The translations under genes were made by a program, and so were the position numbers. Below, one piece after another: positions 13,401 through 26,145 of a stretch of 64,000 nucleotides of DNA. How positions within the stretch are numbered: position 1 is the stretch's first letter; every line of letters starts with the position of its first letter. The notes below the pieces were generated by a model that searched no databases, had not been told where the DNA came from, and saw only the letters and a list, made by a program, of their open reading frames with translations. The stretch spans positions 131,015,431 to 131,079,430 of the forward strand of contig JACSVZ010000002.1 in NCBI GenBank assembly GCA_014706295.1, read 5' to 3'. Source of the stretch: Lycocorax pyrrhopterus obiensis (lineage: Eukaryota > Chordata > Aves > Passeriformes > Paradisaeidae).

Positions 13401-16400
13401 AGATTCAGGTAATGTTGTATTGTCTGAGACTGTCTAATAGAATGATACATCCTGTTATTCATACCTGAGATTTTGTCAGGATACAAATATAGCTATTTTT
13501 TCACAAATCATTTGTCTGTTCTGTCAGAAATTCCTGAGTTTTTCATATTGTTTGAAGAGTGACAATATCTGTGTGAATAAATTTTCTTTTAATTAGTTGT
13601 GAGTTTAAACATAAAAAAGCATAGCCTTTTATGTATATAAAATCAAATAGAACAAAGTTGTCCACGGGGTCCAGGTTCTGCTATTGGACAGAGTTAAGTG
13701 GTTCCTGTTTCCTGTGAAATTAATTTGCATGAGTCTAAACTGCCACGGTATCCTTGTACCATTTACAAGCAGTTTTATGCTGAGCAGGATTAGCTATATT
13801 TTATAGTTCAGTAATTTTATAATGTTTGAAACAAAAAAAAAAAAGCCAATCTATAAGCAGAAGTTTTTATTCATTATACCTTAGTGAAAGAATGGCATCT
13901 GAATCAGTTTCACCTAAATCTGAAAATCTGTGTTCAGTAGCGGCTTTGTAAGATGGTGAATGTTAAATTTTAAGGTGGCATACATTTTCTATTTCTGCTC
14001 ATGTTAAAGGCCTGAAACCTTGACATGTCAAAGGAAGCTGTACAAATTAATTTGTGTGTTTTTTTCAAATATATAGTAACATGAAGACGTGTAAAAAAAG
14101 TTAGCACATTTAAGACATCATGTGCATAGAGTTGATGGAGAAAATTTGCAGCATGCATAGCTTCATTTTCTTAGTAAAGATTGTTCCACAGATTAATCTA
14201 ATCCACTTAGATAGTCAGTAGGCTTGCTAGATTTAATTGCTTTATTAAGTTGTTAAAATTTGTAGAATGGCTAAATCTTTTGAAATGTATATGACATTAA
14301 AAGTCTTCTGATAATATTTACCATTGAACTGTTCATATGTTTTAAACATAATCTTGTAGCTCAGTAGTGTCAGGGAGAGTGCCAGAAGTGTAACTTTTTG
14401 AGAATGCCAATAAAAACTCTTAGCTGGAATGGCTGAATAATACTTGCATCATTTTCCTGGTAGCTTTACCAGTACTTGGATTCCCACATAGCCACTTGTC
14501 GGATGTTTTCCTGAAAATAACAGATATTTTGGTTAGTTCAAGGACACTATCAAAATAAAGTCCTTGCCAGTATCTTGAGTCATTGCCATACCCTGTTTCC
14601 GTTCTTAGGAAGCTTTGTCTCATCATTTGATTTTGTTGCCAAAACCAGTGAGGAGGTATCTTTTTGAAGAACTGTGCAGTATTTCTTGATACTTCATATG
14701 AGTGAACATTCTCATTCCAGTGGAAACCTAGATACTGTTCTTATATTGGGAAAATGGATGTGTTTTTTCTAAGAATCTTCAAAGCAGAAATCTTGCTTTT
14801 CAATTAAAAAAAAAAAAAAAGAGATTTAGGCATGAAGTAAATTCGCACTAAAGGAGGAAGCCTTAAGAGGAAGGGTCCATTTTGCAGACATGAAGGCAAA
14901 ACATGTGAGGATTACTCAAAAGGACATAAGCATGTATGTGGATGCGCACACGTGCACAGAGGTTTCACACAGTGAAAACCTCTCATGACAAAAGATCTGA
15001 GTTCTGCGTTAGCCTGGAATTTTTAGAAATGCACAATTCAGTTTTACACTTCAAATCTAAGCAGGTGGTGTTTTTTAACATTTTGAATTGCTTTGCAGTT
15101 TCATTCATCCCCTTGCAATGCTGCACAACTTGCATCCACAGTCATGCTATGAGGATTTTGAGATACCTGAATTAAATCTAGATATTTGGAATGGAAGAGT
15201 ATCATTTGCACTTTACACTTCAGTTGAGCATTCCACAGGTAGACAATAGTTTCTGAATGTTAATATCCTTCCCCTGATCATCCACAATTATTTCTGGGAT
15301 TATGTGGGCTTCTGAGCTTCTCTGAATCCAAACAATTGATTTTGTTCTGTGTCTTGCTTGCGGGAAAGTTCACTTGTGTCAGTAATAATAATTTTCCACT
15401 TGTCTTGAACATTTGAATATTTCACTGAATTTTGGTTGAGTGAGGCAGAGAAAGTAGTAGCGTTTCTTCGTGGACACACAGTGTTCAGAGTTGAAGGATC
15501 ATAAAGAGCCTAGCTGTATTTAATTTCTTTCTAATATGTTCAATGTATTCTGCCACCTATCACATAAGCCAATCTAGTAAAATTACAGTGAACTAATTTT
15601 TAGTGCAGTGTCATGCTTTGGTGACAGGGCCACAAAGTACATGCATAGGGTCTGTGGCTTTGATAAGTATGATACAATCTGGTACTGTTTGTATTCCCAT
15701 TTAGATAAAAGAGGTAGTTGTCACACTGACTTACATTGCAGAGTGTTTCTCATGAGCGTGGAGGAGATTAAAGAGCAGGACAATACTTTCATTTTTACAG
15801 CTAGCTTCACTCTGATTGAGTTACTGGTTGCTATATCAAATGTTGAAATCATAGATTATGATTGTGATAAAAGATTGGTATGAGTCATGCATATGATGCT
15901 AATAACATGTTCTGAATCAAATTCAGGTTTGCAGCCATTTCTAATTTCTCTGAACTTACCTCTGCAGATAATTGGCTGCCACTACCATTTTAGAGAAAAG
16001 ACATTTTAAAGTTCTCAGTTGTTTATACATAGTGTGCAGCTTCAGTGTTTCTGCTGTGCTTAATGGGTTTGCTTAATAATCTTGCATATTAGCACTTTTT
16101 TTCCTCAGTACGTGCTCCCAGGCAAAATTTCCAGCTCTTCATTTCACTGAGACTGTACCTTCCTCCCGGATTACCTGTGACTCATTGTATGAATCAAGAC
16201 TGGAAGCTTCATTCTTGACTCATCCCAAGTAAAGGTTTCCCCTAATTTTAACTTTCTCCATCAAAACAGGGAGGAATAATGACTTAGTAAAGTATTCTCA
16301 GAAATTAGCAGTGACAATTATTTTAGACTATTGGAGAGTTGTTTGAATGAGAGAATCTCTAAAACTGAAAATCTGTTAGCTTTACTGAGTAGGGATCCTG

Positions 16401-17429
16401 TCTACAAGTTTCATAAAACTGACACTTGTCTGAAGACCAGTGATTTAAGACATTATTTTAGAAAGTTGGGCATCTTTTTCTTCACAGAGCTACAGGGACA
16501 ATTAGATAATTAGGTTTGTGTGTTTGCATTAGTTCACCTGTTTTCTTGCAGTAGTTTATATGTCTTTTTTTGCTTTTCTGCTGGAATATGCTGTCTGGTC
16601 TCTACAGATTATCGTTTTCTGCTGATTCTTTGCCTTCCAAAAGAGGAACAGAAGAGAGTAGGAGAGATTCAGAATCACAAATAAATTATCTGCCAAACTA
16701 TCATTTTTTTCAGTGGGAGATGGGCACCTAACTGATCTACCTGTTCTTCATAAAGTTCATTATAAAGGCAGTAGTGTCTTGTCCACACAAGACAAATGTT
16801 CATTACACATTGAACATCTGGAAGTTTTACCCATTGTATTCTATTGAATCATTGTTGTACAATGTAGTTTCTGAGTAGACTGGTCTTGGTTGAGTGGTTC
16901 ATTGGGTCATTTTCCAGGTATGTCTGGGAGCAAGCCCACCACAGCACATGAATTTATGCCCAGTTAAAAAAATTATGCTTAGAATAATACTTAGGAAAGT
17001 ATTTTAATAATACTCAACAACTAAGAAAAACAAACACATTAAAAACCCCGAAAAAAAAGCAGCAGTTGTTAGTGAACCAAAGGGAACTTCATAGCCCGAA
17101 ATTGGAAAAAGATTTTTATGGAAAAACAGTATATGTAAATAATATTCAATAATGTCTGCAGTCTTTTTGCAACTTTATTATAGTACATCATAGTAATACC
17201 ATATAGAAGCATGTAAAGTTCAGAAGTGTTTTTCTTTAAGAAGTAAACTTTGTAAACTGTTCGTATCTGGGCCCGCTAATGGAATTCAATGTTGTTACCA
17301 GCCCACTACTTGAATGGCTCCAATGGAATTGTAGCACTGCAGATAAAAGCTTTGAAAATGTCAGACTGCTGCAGGATGTGTTTCACAATAGTTCTCCATT
17401 GATTTTCCAGTAAGGTGTGAAGTCCAGTC

Positions 17430-17433
17430 TCAG
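17430..17433. repeat. Target-site duplication, left copy (TCAG)
   Basis: Four bases immediately outside the left LTR end. They are identical to 17882-17885 on the right, as expected for an integrase-made duplication. Confidence 0.75.
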
Positions 17434-17881
17434 TGATGCCTTGTGCGACTACCTGAAAATAGAGGCTAAACAAAATTAAGAGAATAAAAAGTGGTTATAT
17501 TTATTGAAGGGCCTTCAGGTACATTAGGGCAGACGAAGCCCACCCAGGGGCTATACCCAAAAATGGATGACGGGGTCATGGGTTTTCATACTTTTATAAG
17601 TTTGGTCCATTTGCATATTGGGGGTTAATCCTCCAATTGCAAGTTCAGGTGATGAAGTCATTTACCCCAAGTTTGCTCCCCCCAACTCACTGTTGTTTAC
17701 ATTTCTCGGGGCCTGAGACAGTAAGGTGTCCTTGTGTTTCAGGCCTAGAGAGGAATTGTTTTTTCTGACCAAAATGGGAGGACAGTAGCTAATAGGCTAT
17801 ATGGAGTTTAGAGTTAGACACCAAAGAATTGCAGAACTACAAATATACGAAAAATATAAAAGCTAAAATCCTAAGGCATCA
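17434..17881 (-). mobile_element. Solo LTR of an endogenous retrovirus (448 bp) with 4-bp target duplication
   Basis: The element has 9-bp terminal inverted repeats (TGATGCCTT at 17434-17442 and its reverse complement at 17873-17881), so it runs TG...CA. It is flanked by the 4-bp direct repeat TCAG (17430-17433 and 17882-17885). On the minus strand a TATA-like CTTATAAAAG (17591-17600) lies upstream of a polyadenylation signal AATAAA (17500-17505), giving the U3-R-U5 order for a minus-strand LTR. No gag, pol or env sequence adjoins it, so it is a solo LTR left by recombination. A 4-bp duplication is typical of gamma/class I-type elements (family knowledge). The sequence resembles LTRs common in songbird genomes, from memory only. 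Confidence 0.85.
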
Positions 17882-17885
17882 TCAG
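17882..17885. repeat. Target-site duplication, right copy (TCAG)
   Basis: Four bases immediately outside the right LTR end, matching 17430-17433. Confidence 0.75.
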
Positions 17886-19450
17886 CATGATTCGAGTGCT
17901 GGGTGCTTTGAAGCAGCCTCTCACCACCAAGAGACTGAGGGGGCTGAAAAACTGCCAGGCCCGATCAGTCAGAGAAGCCTGAAGATGCAGCTCTGTGTGT
18001 CACCTGCTCCTGAGGGGAGCTTGCAGAGGTCCTTTTTTGGGCCTTTCTTTCTTGCTCCAGTGCCATGATTCTTTTCTTTATTTTAATTGTTTTAAACAAA
18101 TTCAGCGGGCGTGATTTAGGATGCAATTTTGAGGCTTAAGTTAATCCAAGATGAGCTGCCACAGTCTGTACTTCTGCTTCGCTGCTTTGTATTGTACAAT
18201 GAAGCAGTGAAGGAAACTGAACAGGCCAAAAAAACAAGTACATTTTTTCTCAGGTTTTTTGGTTGGTTGGCTTGTTGTTTTTTCTTCCTGGGATTATTTT
18301 TTTTGGATGCTTCAAGACCCTTAACTGGCTGTTTTACTGTCATATAAGACACAAATGAGGAGACACAAATTCAGTCTGGCATGGAATTGTACACCAAGGC
18401 TGAAACAAACAACTTGCTACAAATGGGGATATTTTGTCATGGACTTGTTACCAAAAAAGCATACTCTGGAATTCCTAATTTTGTAGTTTTTAATTCACAT
18501 GCCATTTTATGTGCTTTACTTCCTCAGGTAGTCTTTAAAGTATTCTCAACAAATTGAAACATGATTTAGTCAAAGATCAGTTTAATTACAAGTTGATACA
18601 AGAGATATGTAGTAACCTAGAAAAAAAAAGCAGTAAGGTACAGAAAGATAATTTTCCAGACATCTAGCAGCTTTAAAACCTGAGGCACTCAGGATCCCAG
18701 CATGTGTTTCAGTGAGTAGTAGTTTGCCAGCAGTTGGATATTTCTCACTGGAGACTCCTGCATTGTGGATTTTTCTGTTTGTGGCATGTAGTCTGACTCA
18801 GTCTGACTTACATTACTGGAAATAATGTAGGATGAAGTTTGTTTAGTTGGGCAGCATCTGTACATGAAATCTTTTAATCTGCAGTGGATTTAGTTATTTT
18901 AATTGCCTTTAAAATGCTCAAAATGGATAAAGCATCTAATATATAATAAGAAAAAGATTGTACCATTTGATTCTGGGAATAGTTCATTTAACTGTACAGT
19001 TACTCATTTAAGAGGCTGAAGATAGAGTCTGTATTATGAAAGTCAAGTACCAAGTTACTTTACCACATTACAATAATGACTTTTTATTGTTCATAAACAA
19101 TATTCATCCTCTCTTAGAAAATGATACCTAAATTTCTCTTTTGAGGCTTCATTGAATTCCACTTTGAATTACTGCCAGGGTATTTGGCATTTTCCTTCTG
19201 CTTGTTTTAATTTATTTTACAGAATGCTCAATATTAGTCAATTGGAGAATATTCTAATTTACTCCAATGGGAGTAAATAACTTTGTTAAATTTCCCATGT
19301 TCTGAAGTCATAACAATGAATGATATTTTTGATATTTCCATATTTAATATTATTAAATTATTTAAACTGCATGGAAATGTGACCCAAAACTGAGACTGAT
19401 AAAATTAGTCTGATACTGAAATTTTGATACTGAAATGTTAGCGAATGTCC

Positions 19451-20085
19451 TAGAATCATAGAATCAATAAGGTAGGAAAAGACTTCTAAGTCATTGAGTC
19501 CAACCTTTGGCCAAACACCACCATGCCAACTAAACCACAATACTAAGTGCCACGTGTAGTTGTTTCTTGAACACCTTCAGGGATGGTGACTCTGCCATTT
19601 CCCTGGGCAGCCCATTCCAATGCTTAGCACAGTTTCAGTGGAGAAATTCTTCCTGATGTCCAAACCGAACCTCCTCTGGCAGAGCTTGAAACTGTGTTCT
19701 CTTGCACTTTCACTATTTGCCTGAGAGAAGAGGCTGACCCCCACCTTGCTACAATCCCTGTCGGCATTTGTAGAGAGCAATAAGGTCTCCCTTGAGCCCC
19801 CTCTTCTCCAGACTAAACAAACCCACCTCCTTCAGCCTCTCCCTGTAGGATTTACTGTCTAGACCCTTCACCAGCTCTGTTGCCCTTCTCTGGACACCCT
19901 CCAGCACCTCAATGTCTTCTTGCAGAAGTCCAGGTAGACAACATCAACAGCCTTCACTAGGCAGGTCACCTGGTCATAAAAGGAGATCAGCTTGATCAGG
20001 CAGGATCTGCCTTTCCTAAACTTCTGCTGACTGGGTCTGATCCTGCGGTTGTCCTGTATGTGGCATATGTACGTGTGCAAAATCA
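19451..20085 (-). mobile_element. CR1 LINE, minus strand, internally deleted
   Basis: Starts at TAGAATCATAGAATCAATAA, the CR1 3' tail in reverse complement, and runs through GAGTCCAACCTTTGGCCAAA, CTGGGCAGCCCATTCCAATG and CTCTGGACACCCTCCAGCAC. At about 19915-19920 the sequence jumps from the polyprotein C-terminus to the reverse-transcriptase core. The minus strand there reads AVDVVYLDF, the first catalytic-Asp block of CR1 RT, preceded by a CLIKLISFYDQVT-type segment. The RT active-site centre and thumb region between these points are missing. Frameshifts are also present. Confidence 0.9.
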
Positions 20086-20205
20086 AAATGAAGTTTCAAC
20101 TATTGCTTTTGAAAATGTCCAAATGAATTATGCAAGCAGACTCCCATGGGAAAATGCTGTTTCTTGGCTTTAACCAGAACACCCCCCTCCAAACGAAACC
20201 CCACG

Positions 20206-20258
20206 CAAAACAAAAACAAACAAACAAAACAAAAACAAACCAAAAACCAAAAAAAAAA
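20206..20258 (+). repeat. CAAAA/CAAA-rich simple repeat
   Basis: Imperfect alternation of CAAAA, CAAA and CCAAAAA units ending in an A-run. Low-complexity sequence. Confidence 0.85.
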
Positions 20259-23200
20259 TCAGAAAAGAACATACAAAATTGAGAAAACCCTCACCATGTC
20301 TAAAATAAATACGCATGTGTGTTTTAAGGCAATAATTTTTGTATAAAAGCAAAGATATGAACTTAAAATTTGAATTTAAAGTTGAAAAATAGCACCAAAA
20401 AGGCTAATGCTTATAGTAAGAGTATTAATGAAAAAATACTGTGGAAAAAAGAACTCTGCCAGATTTCAGCTTGGTCTTTTTAAATTGAAAGCCCTTATTT
20501 GGAAAGAAAAAAAAAATTGAACACAAGTTTCTTACTGGCCTTCACAGAGTAGCAAAATAAACATATTGTTTGTATTAAGATGAAAAAAATTAATTTTGTT
20601 GGCATTAGAAAGGATTTAGCACTTGCATATCCATGTTACAATTGGAACATTTAACACAGCTTTGATTTATGAATACTTGCATCAGTGTTTAACAGAATGT
20701 AGCCTCTTTACCTTTGAAGAGCTGGGAAAACATTGCACAAAGAAACTGAGTTTGTATTGCTCCTTGCCATCACAACTTGCACGTAATTCCTGCAGTATTG
20801 TGAAAACTACAATTCCCATCTGAAGTAATTCTGTACATCCAGAAGCTCATATACACAGTTACACTTCAAATTGGCATCATTTGTTTCACAACAAATTCTG
20901 CTTAAAAAGAAAACTCCTTAGAGGAAAAAACCCATTTGACTTCTATGAAATAAACTACTTCAGACATCTCTGCTATTTTTGTTGCCTCATTTTGGCTTGA
21001 TTTAATAGTTCCCTTTTGGAGGACAGCTTTAGATTCATGTTATAAAGGACTCTTTCTGCAGTTGGATTGATACAAGTAGAAGCAATCTGTCTAGATTTAG
21101 TTGTAGGACTGAAGTTTTAATTTGGAACTTTATTAGACTGGAGGACATAATTTAGCAGTCAAATATGTTTGTATGTGTGTCTCTCATTATATTTCCCATG
21201 TAAAATTAATATGTCAGTTTGCAAAATAATTTTGATAATGGTCAGAATTAAATTCAATCATATAACTGGTACGCAAAACATAATAAGACTGTTTTAGTTG
21301 CAGTGTTCAGTAGAGCAATGTGGCAAGCAGAGGTCCTTTAGATAACAGTGATACATTAACTAAATTTCTAAACTGTTGGAAACTTTTCTATGCAGTAGAT
21401 AAAGTACTTAAAACAAGGGAAGAAATTACCCAGCGTTATCTTTGTAATTCCAGTTTAAGCACAACAGAAAATAAAAATGGAGCATACTCCTTTTCTGTAA
21501 CTTACATCGTCCAGTAGGGAAGATTTTTATTTCCATGTAAATATTAATACATTTTGGCAAAAGAAATAAAACTAGGTCACATGCAACAGTGATGGAGCAG
21601 ATGCGATTGGCACTTTGATTTTGTGGTTTCACACTTGTGAGTCTTTCCGTAACTTATGTAATGTGAAGCATGAGCTCATGATTGGCCAAAGGGTTTTGAT
21701 CAGAGTAAAGAAATGACTGGAAATTTTACTTCAATAGTGTCATTATGTAACCATAATTAATATGAGAAGCTGGAAAAAATATGCAAATGTAGATGCTTTT
21801 CCTCTAGAGCGGCTGCACTTCCAAAGATTATATTGCTTACAGTTATTCTATTAACTGAAGAGTTATTCTGTCAAGTACCAGAAAAAGAACATAAAAATGT
21901 TTATAGTGAAATTTGCACATGCTTACATTTGTTATTGTTGAAAATTCTTGAGAGATTAAGAAATATAATGTGGCAATTCTGCCAATTGTTGTAAAACGCT
22001 TCTCTTTTATTTGGAAAATGTGTTAATTATTGGTCTAAAGTATTAGATTGTGTGTTTACCTTGATGATTTTATTTCTGCTCTTTATGGAGTGAAAACTTT
22101 GAAGACGTCTCTATCATCTAAATACTGTGATCAAAAATGGAAAATAAATAAGACTTACCTGGTTAAAATTGCTGTGACCTTAGATGGGACTGCTTGCCAA
22201 TGTTGAAAAGCAAATCTATTTATTGATCCTTGATTTTATGACGTACTTATCTGTGTGTGTTCTACAGGACATGCCATTTCCATGCCCTTTCTCTTGATAG
22301 ATATATATGCCATATGCCCTAGTGAACTCAAGAGGTTAAGCTAGTCAAGTTACCTATCTCAACACATGAAAAGGAAGAATTAACCACAGTTCCCCAGCTA
22401 CTAGTGCAGCTTTCAACACCTTTTCTATGGTGTGTAGTATTGATAGGACATATAACTGTGAAAGGACAAGAAAATGCACTGAAGTGATCTAAGAAATAAA
22501 CTATCGTCTTGATGTGTTTTCTCTAGCTATTGAAAACCTTTCCATAGTGCAACTTATTCTGACAGTGAAACCGTAGAATACCTTTGATTTAAGTACCATC
22601 TGGTTATGCTCAAAGCTTTAAAGCTATTATCTCAGCTTAAAATTTCAGCGTCCTATACTTTTTTCTTCACCAAACTATCCATTTTTAAACCACAAATATT
22701 TTTCCAGTCCTTTCAGATTTTATCTAAAAGTATATTTTAACAGTATTTAAATAGTTCTTAAGCAATAACAATTTATCTTGATAGATGACATGCTGTGTTT
22801 TTTCATTTTATTTTAATTAGCCATTGTGGAACCAAATTCCCTTTTGTTTTATTCCTTTGAATACTGTTTAATTATAGTTATCATGCCAAATATCTTAAAG
22901 GTTATTTTACCAATACAGTTTCATTTAACATAAGCCATGTGGAATCAATAGTCCTGTTTCCTAAAGTGAATGCTTGGAAAATCTTACATTCATATGTTAA
23001 GAGTACACATCCTTTCCTCATTAGCTGGAAAGTACAGGGATTTTGGCACAGGTTCTGTGTGGAAGCATTGTGCAGCTTTTATATGGATTTTGTTTTTAGC
23101 CTTTGATGACACTGTTTAGAATAGGAAGTATCTAATAAGTAAAGCATTTTGTCTAATGTGCTGCCAGTGTGTTTAATATATGCCTGGAGGTCTGAAACAT

Positions 23201-25559
23201 TATCTTCTCCACTATAGTAATATGCATTTAATTCTCTGAAAGCAGAAGGTCGAACTTTTAAAAGGGACTCAAAGTACATTTTCGACTAAAACAATTTAAA
23301 ACACATGGGATAGGGGACCAGAGTAATGTACGGTTGGTTTTTATGGTTTAATCATGATCATGTTAATGCACACCAGTAGCTAATTAAAGAAAACTTTTAT
23401 TGTTCATTTTAAATGGGTTATGTAAAGAGTAAGAGAATTGATATAATACAGCCCAATGATAAATGTTACCATTACATTTGCTAACAGCAAGATGATATTG
23501 CTGTTCTTGACATCTTTAAAGTATTGGCCCATTTATTCCATAGTACAGCACAGAATCTTTTCAGAGTTGTTATACTGAGACTCGTTCTCTCTCATCTCCT
23601 TATCCCATTAGAGGAATACCTAAATGGCTCCCAAGTTTATTACTAGGCGTATCTTCAGGTTAACTGGGAAACATTGTTGGAAGGCTTGATGCTCTACTGA
23701 GCTGAAATTGATGCAAGAAGTTCCAGTGATACTTCTTCACTTTTCTTTTGTACTCAGTTGTGTTATATACAGCTGTCTTGCAAATCATTACTCACATGTT
23801 TCAACCTTTATAATACATGTGGTAAGACCATACATAAGTCAAAGTTTCATTGTGGAACCGGGTGGCATGGAAAACCGTAATAGGATATGGTGTCTTTCAC
23901 CTTTTGGGTGCTGGTTCATATTCCATACTGCTTAATACTGAGCAGAAATTGCCTTCTGAGTGCGGTTCAGTGACCTGCATGAATTGATTTGGGGTCTCAG
24001 TAAAGTTTCTGTAGTCGAATGTCCACATAACAGGAAACTCAGCAGTTGGGACCAATTAGCACCCTTGCAGCAGTCTGCACAGAGAGCCTGTAGTGTGACT
24101 GGGGATGGAGGCAGAGCTACATTCTTACCCTACTTGAGGTGCTTTGCATAGACCAGAACATTTAACTTAATTATAAAAAGAGACACGGGAAAAGAACTAG
24201 GCTTTAATTCAAATCTGTTTAGGTGTGAGAAGAGAGGATCCATTCAGAGACCAGAAGTACTGTGATTTCTCCCTCCATTTGGTCGTACACATGCCATGCT
24301 TTTCTCCCTGGAAGGTTGTCACTTAGTGGATGACACCATATTTTCATTTCCTCTGGCCAAGTCATGCATAACCTAAATGTCAGGTAGCTGCAGAAATTTA
24401 TGCTGCATAGAGGAGAACAAGAGAATACCATGTAATAACCGTAAGAGTGTCATTCACCATTGAATCATGCTTTCTGAAAACATTTTTCATCAGACTCCAC
24501 TAATGTCTGTGTAGCAATTAAAAGTTGCTGGATTTAGCAGCATATGCTCTCAACTTCATTTCAGGCAGCATTTCCATGAAATGATATGGTAAGATTTTTT
24601 CACGTCTCCATCCTTTCTGCCTTCTGCTTTCCCTCAATACATGAGCAGTGAAACCATCTGTACCAATTTTGAAAGTACCATCAGTGCAGGATATGGGTGA
24701 AGCACTTTATAGTTTACCAGGCAGAGGCTGAAGTGTAAATAGCCTAACTTTGCTAGGATATCAGGAGGAATGAGGATTTCTTGGCTCACAATGTAGTGAT
24801 TCATTAAAATGGTCGCTAGTTATTTTTACAGAGGCTGCATTAAAAGTGGTATCACATTTACAAGTCAGTGATATGAGTCTGCCATAGGAAACAGCCACAA
24901 ATAATTTTATTGGTTATTTGAAAAATATGTACATGAGTGAATCTGAAAAGATTGTAACCAGAGCTGGCGAAAACCTTTTCAAAGAAAATCTCAGCTAGTT
25001 AATGGTTCTGTTTTAGGATTTCCTCTGTAATACTTTTCCTAGTATGTTCATTCCTTTAAAGAAAAGGAGAGGGGATTGTTCCCTTTGTTCCATAAAACAC
25101 AATATAAAGGAAGGTTTAAAAAGCCTGCTTTTCTGTACCTCCTTCATAACCCAATTTCTGCAGTACATATAGAATCTAATATATTGCTGCATAAAGACCA
25201 CAGAAATTTGAAGAAATTGAGTAATTCACTGCCCTTCATTCCTATAGTTAAGTTGCTGATAAATTATTATTTTTTTAAAATTCATTATTCTCTTTTGAAG
25301 AGGAAGTTAAGGTACTATTTGCTCTAGTTCATATTTCACTTTTTGAAGATTCATTAGGGCCCAGAAGATAAGAAGAAATTATTGAAATAGGTCCTGGAAT
25401 GAAGAAATTAAATCATTGAGTCAATGTGCAGTGTCAGCCAAAAAAACCCAGCAGAATACTGGACATCTGGTTGGACATGGAGAACAAGACAGACGGCAGC
25501 ATTTCACTTTTATAGAGAACTGTAGTGGTTCCACTTCTTGCGTGCTTTGTAGAGTAGTC

Positions 25560-26145
25560 AAGAAGTGCATAGTGGAGTTACAGAAGTAGAGAAGGAAAGC
25601 TAAAAAGGTTAAAGGTGCTGGAGCACCTCCTTTGTGAGGAGAGACTAAAAAGGCTGGGATTTCCACGTCTGAAGAGGAGAAGGCTGAGGGGAGCTGTGAT
25701 CACAGTTTACAAAGTCATTACAACACTAACAAAGCTGAAATGTGGACCTGAACAACTCGTATACTACAAAAGATTGGGGGAACACAATGTCACTAGGAGG
25801 AGATGGTTTAAAGCAATTTTTTCAAAAAAAATTGAAACTTGTTGCCCGCGAAGGTTGTGGAGAACAGACACTGTCAGTGTGTTCAGAAAGGAAGTGGATG
25901 AATTCATGGACAGGAAGCCCAGAAATGGTTACTGAAATGACCGCACAAACATGAACCCCTGGCATCCTGCATGCAACAGCTGTGGATGCCTGGGGAGGAG
26001 GAGAGGAACAGATTGCAGGAAGTGGACAGAGTTTATGGTATCTCATAACAGAGTTTCCTCCTGGTGCTATCAAAAACAGTGTATTGGGCTAGATGGGTCA
26101 TGGATCCAACCAAGTTGGGCATTTCTTATGTTAGCTCCTGTACAG
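25560..26145 (+). mobile_element. Old CR1 LINE fragment, plus strand
   Basis: The plus strand encodes a decayed CR1 polyprotein C-terminus: the peptide from 25615 contains CEERLKRLGF and then KRRRLRGAVITVYKVI, matching the EERLRELGLF...KRRLRGDLI CR1 motif. The non-coding end carries TATTGGGCTAGATGGGTCAT (about 26081), followed by a TTCTTATGTT tail near 26125. This 3' end is the older, reptile-like CR1 type and differs from the TCATAGAAT tail of the other copies. It is the opposite strand to most CR1 copies here. The 5' limit is unclear; faint similarity may reach 25430. Confidence 0.8.

Noticed and set aside
20146..20352. Lys/Asn/Gln-rich ORFs on both strands
   Set aside because: Produced by the CAAAA simple repeat.
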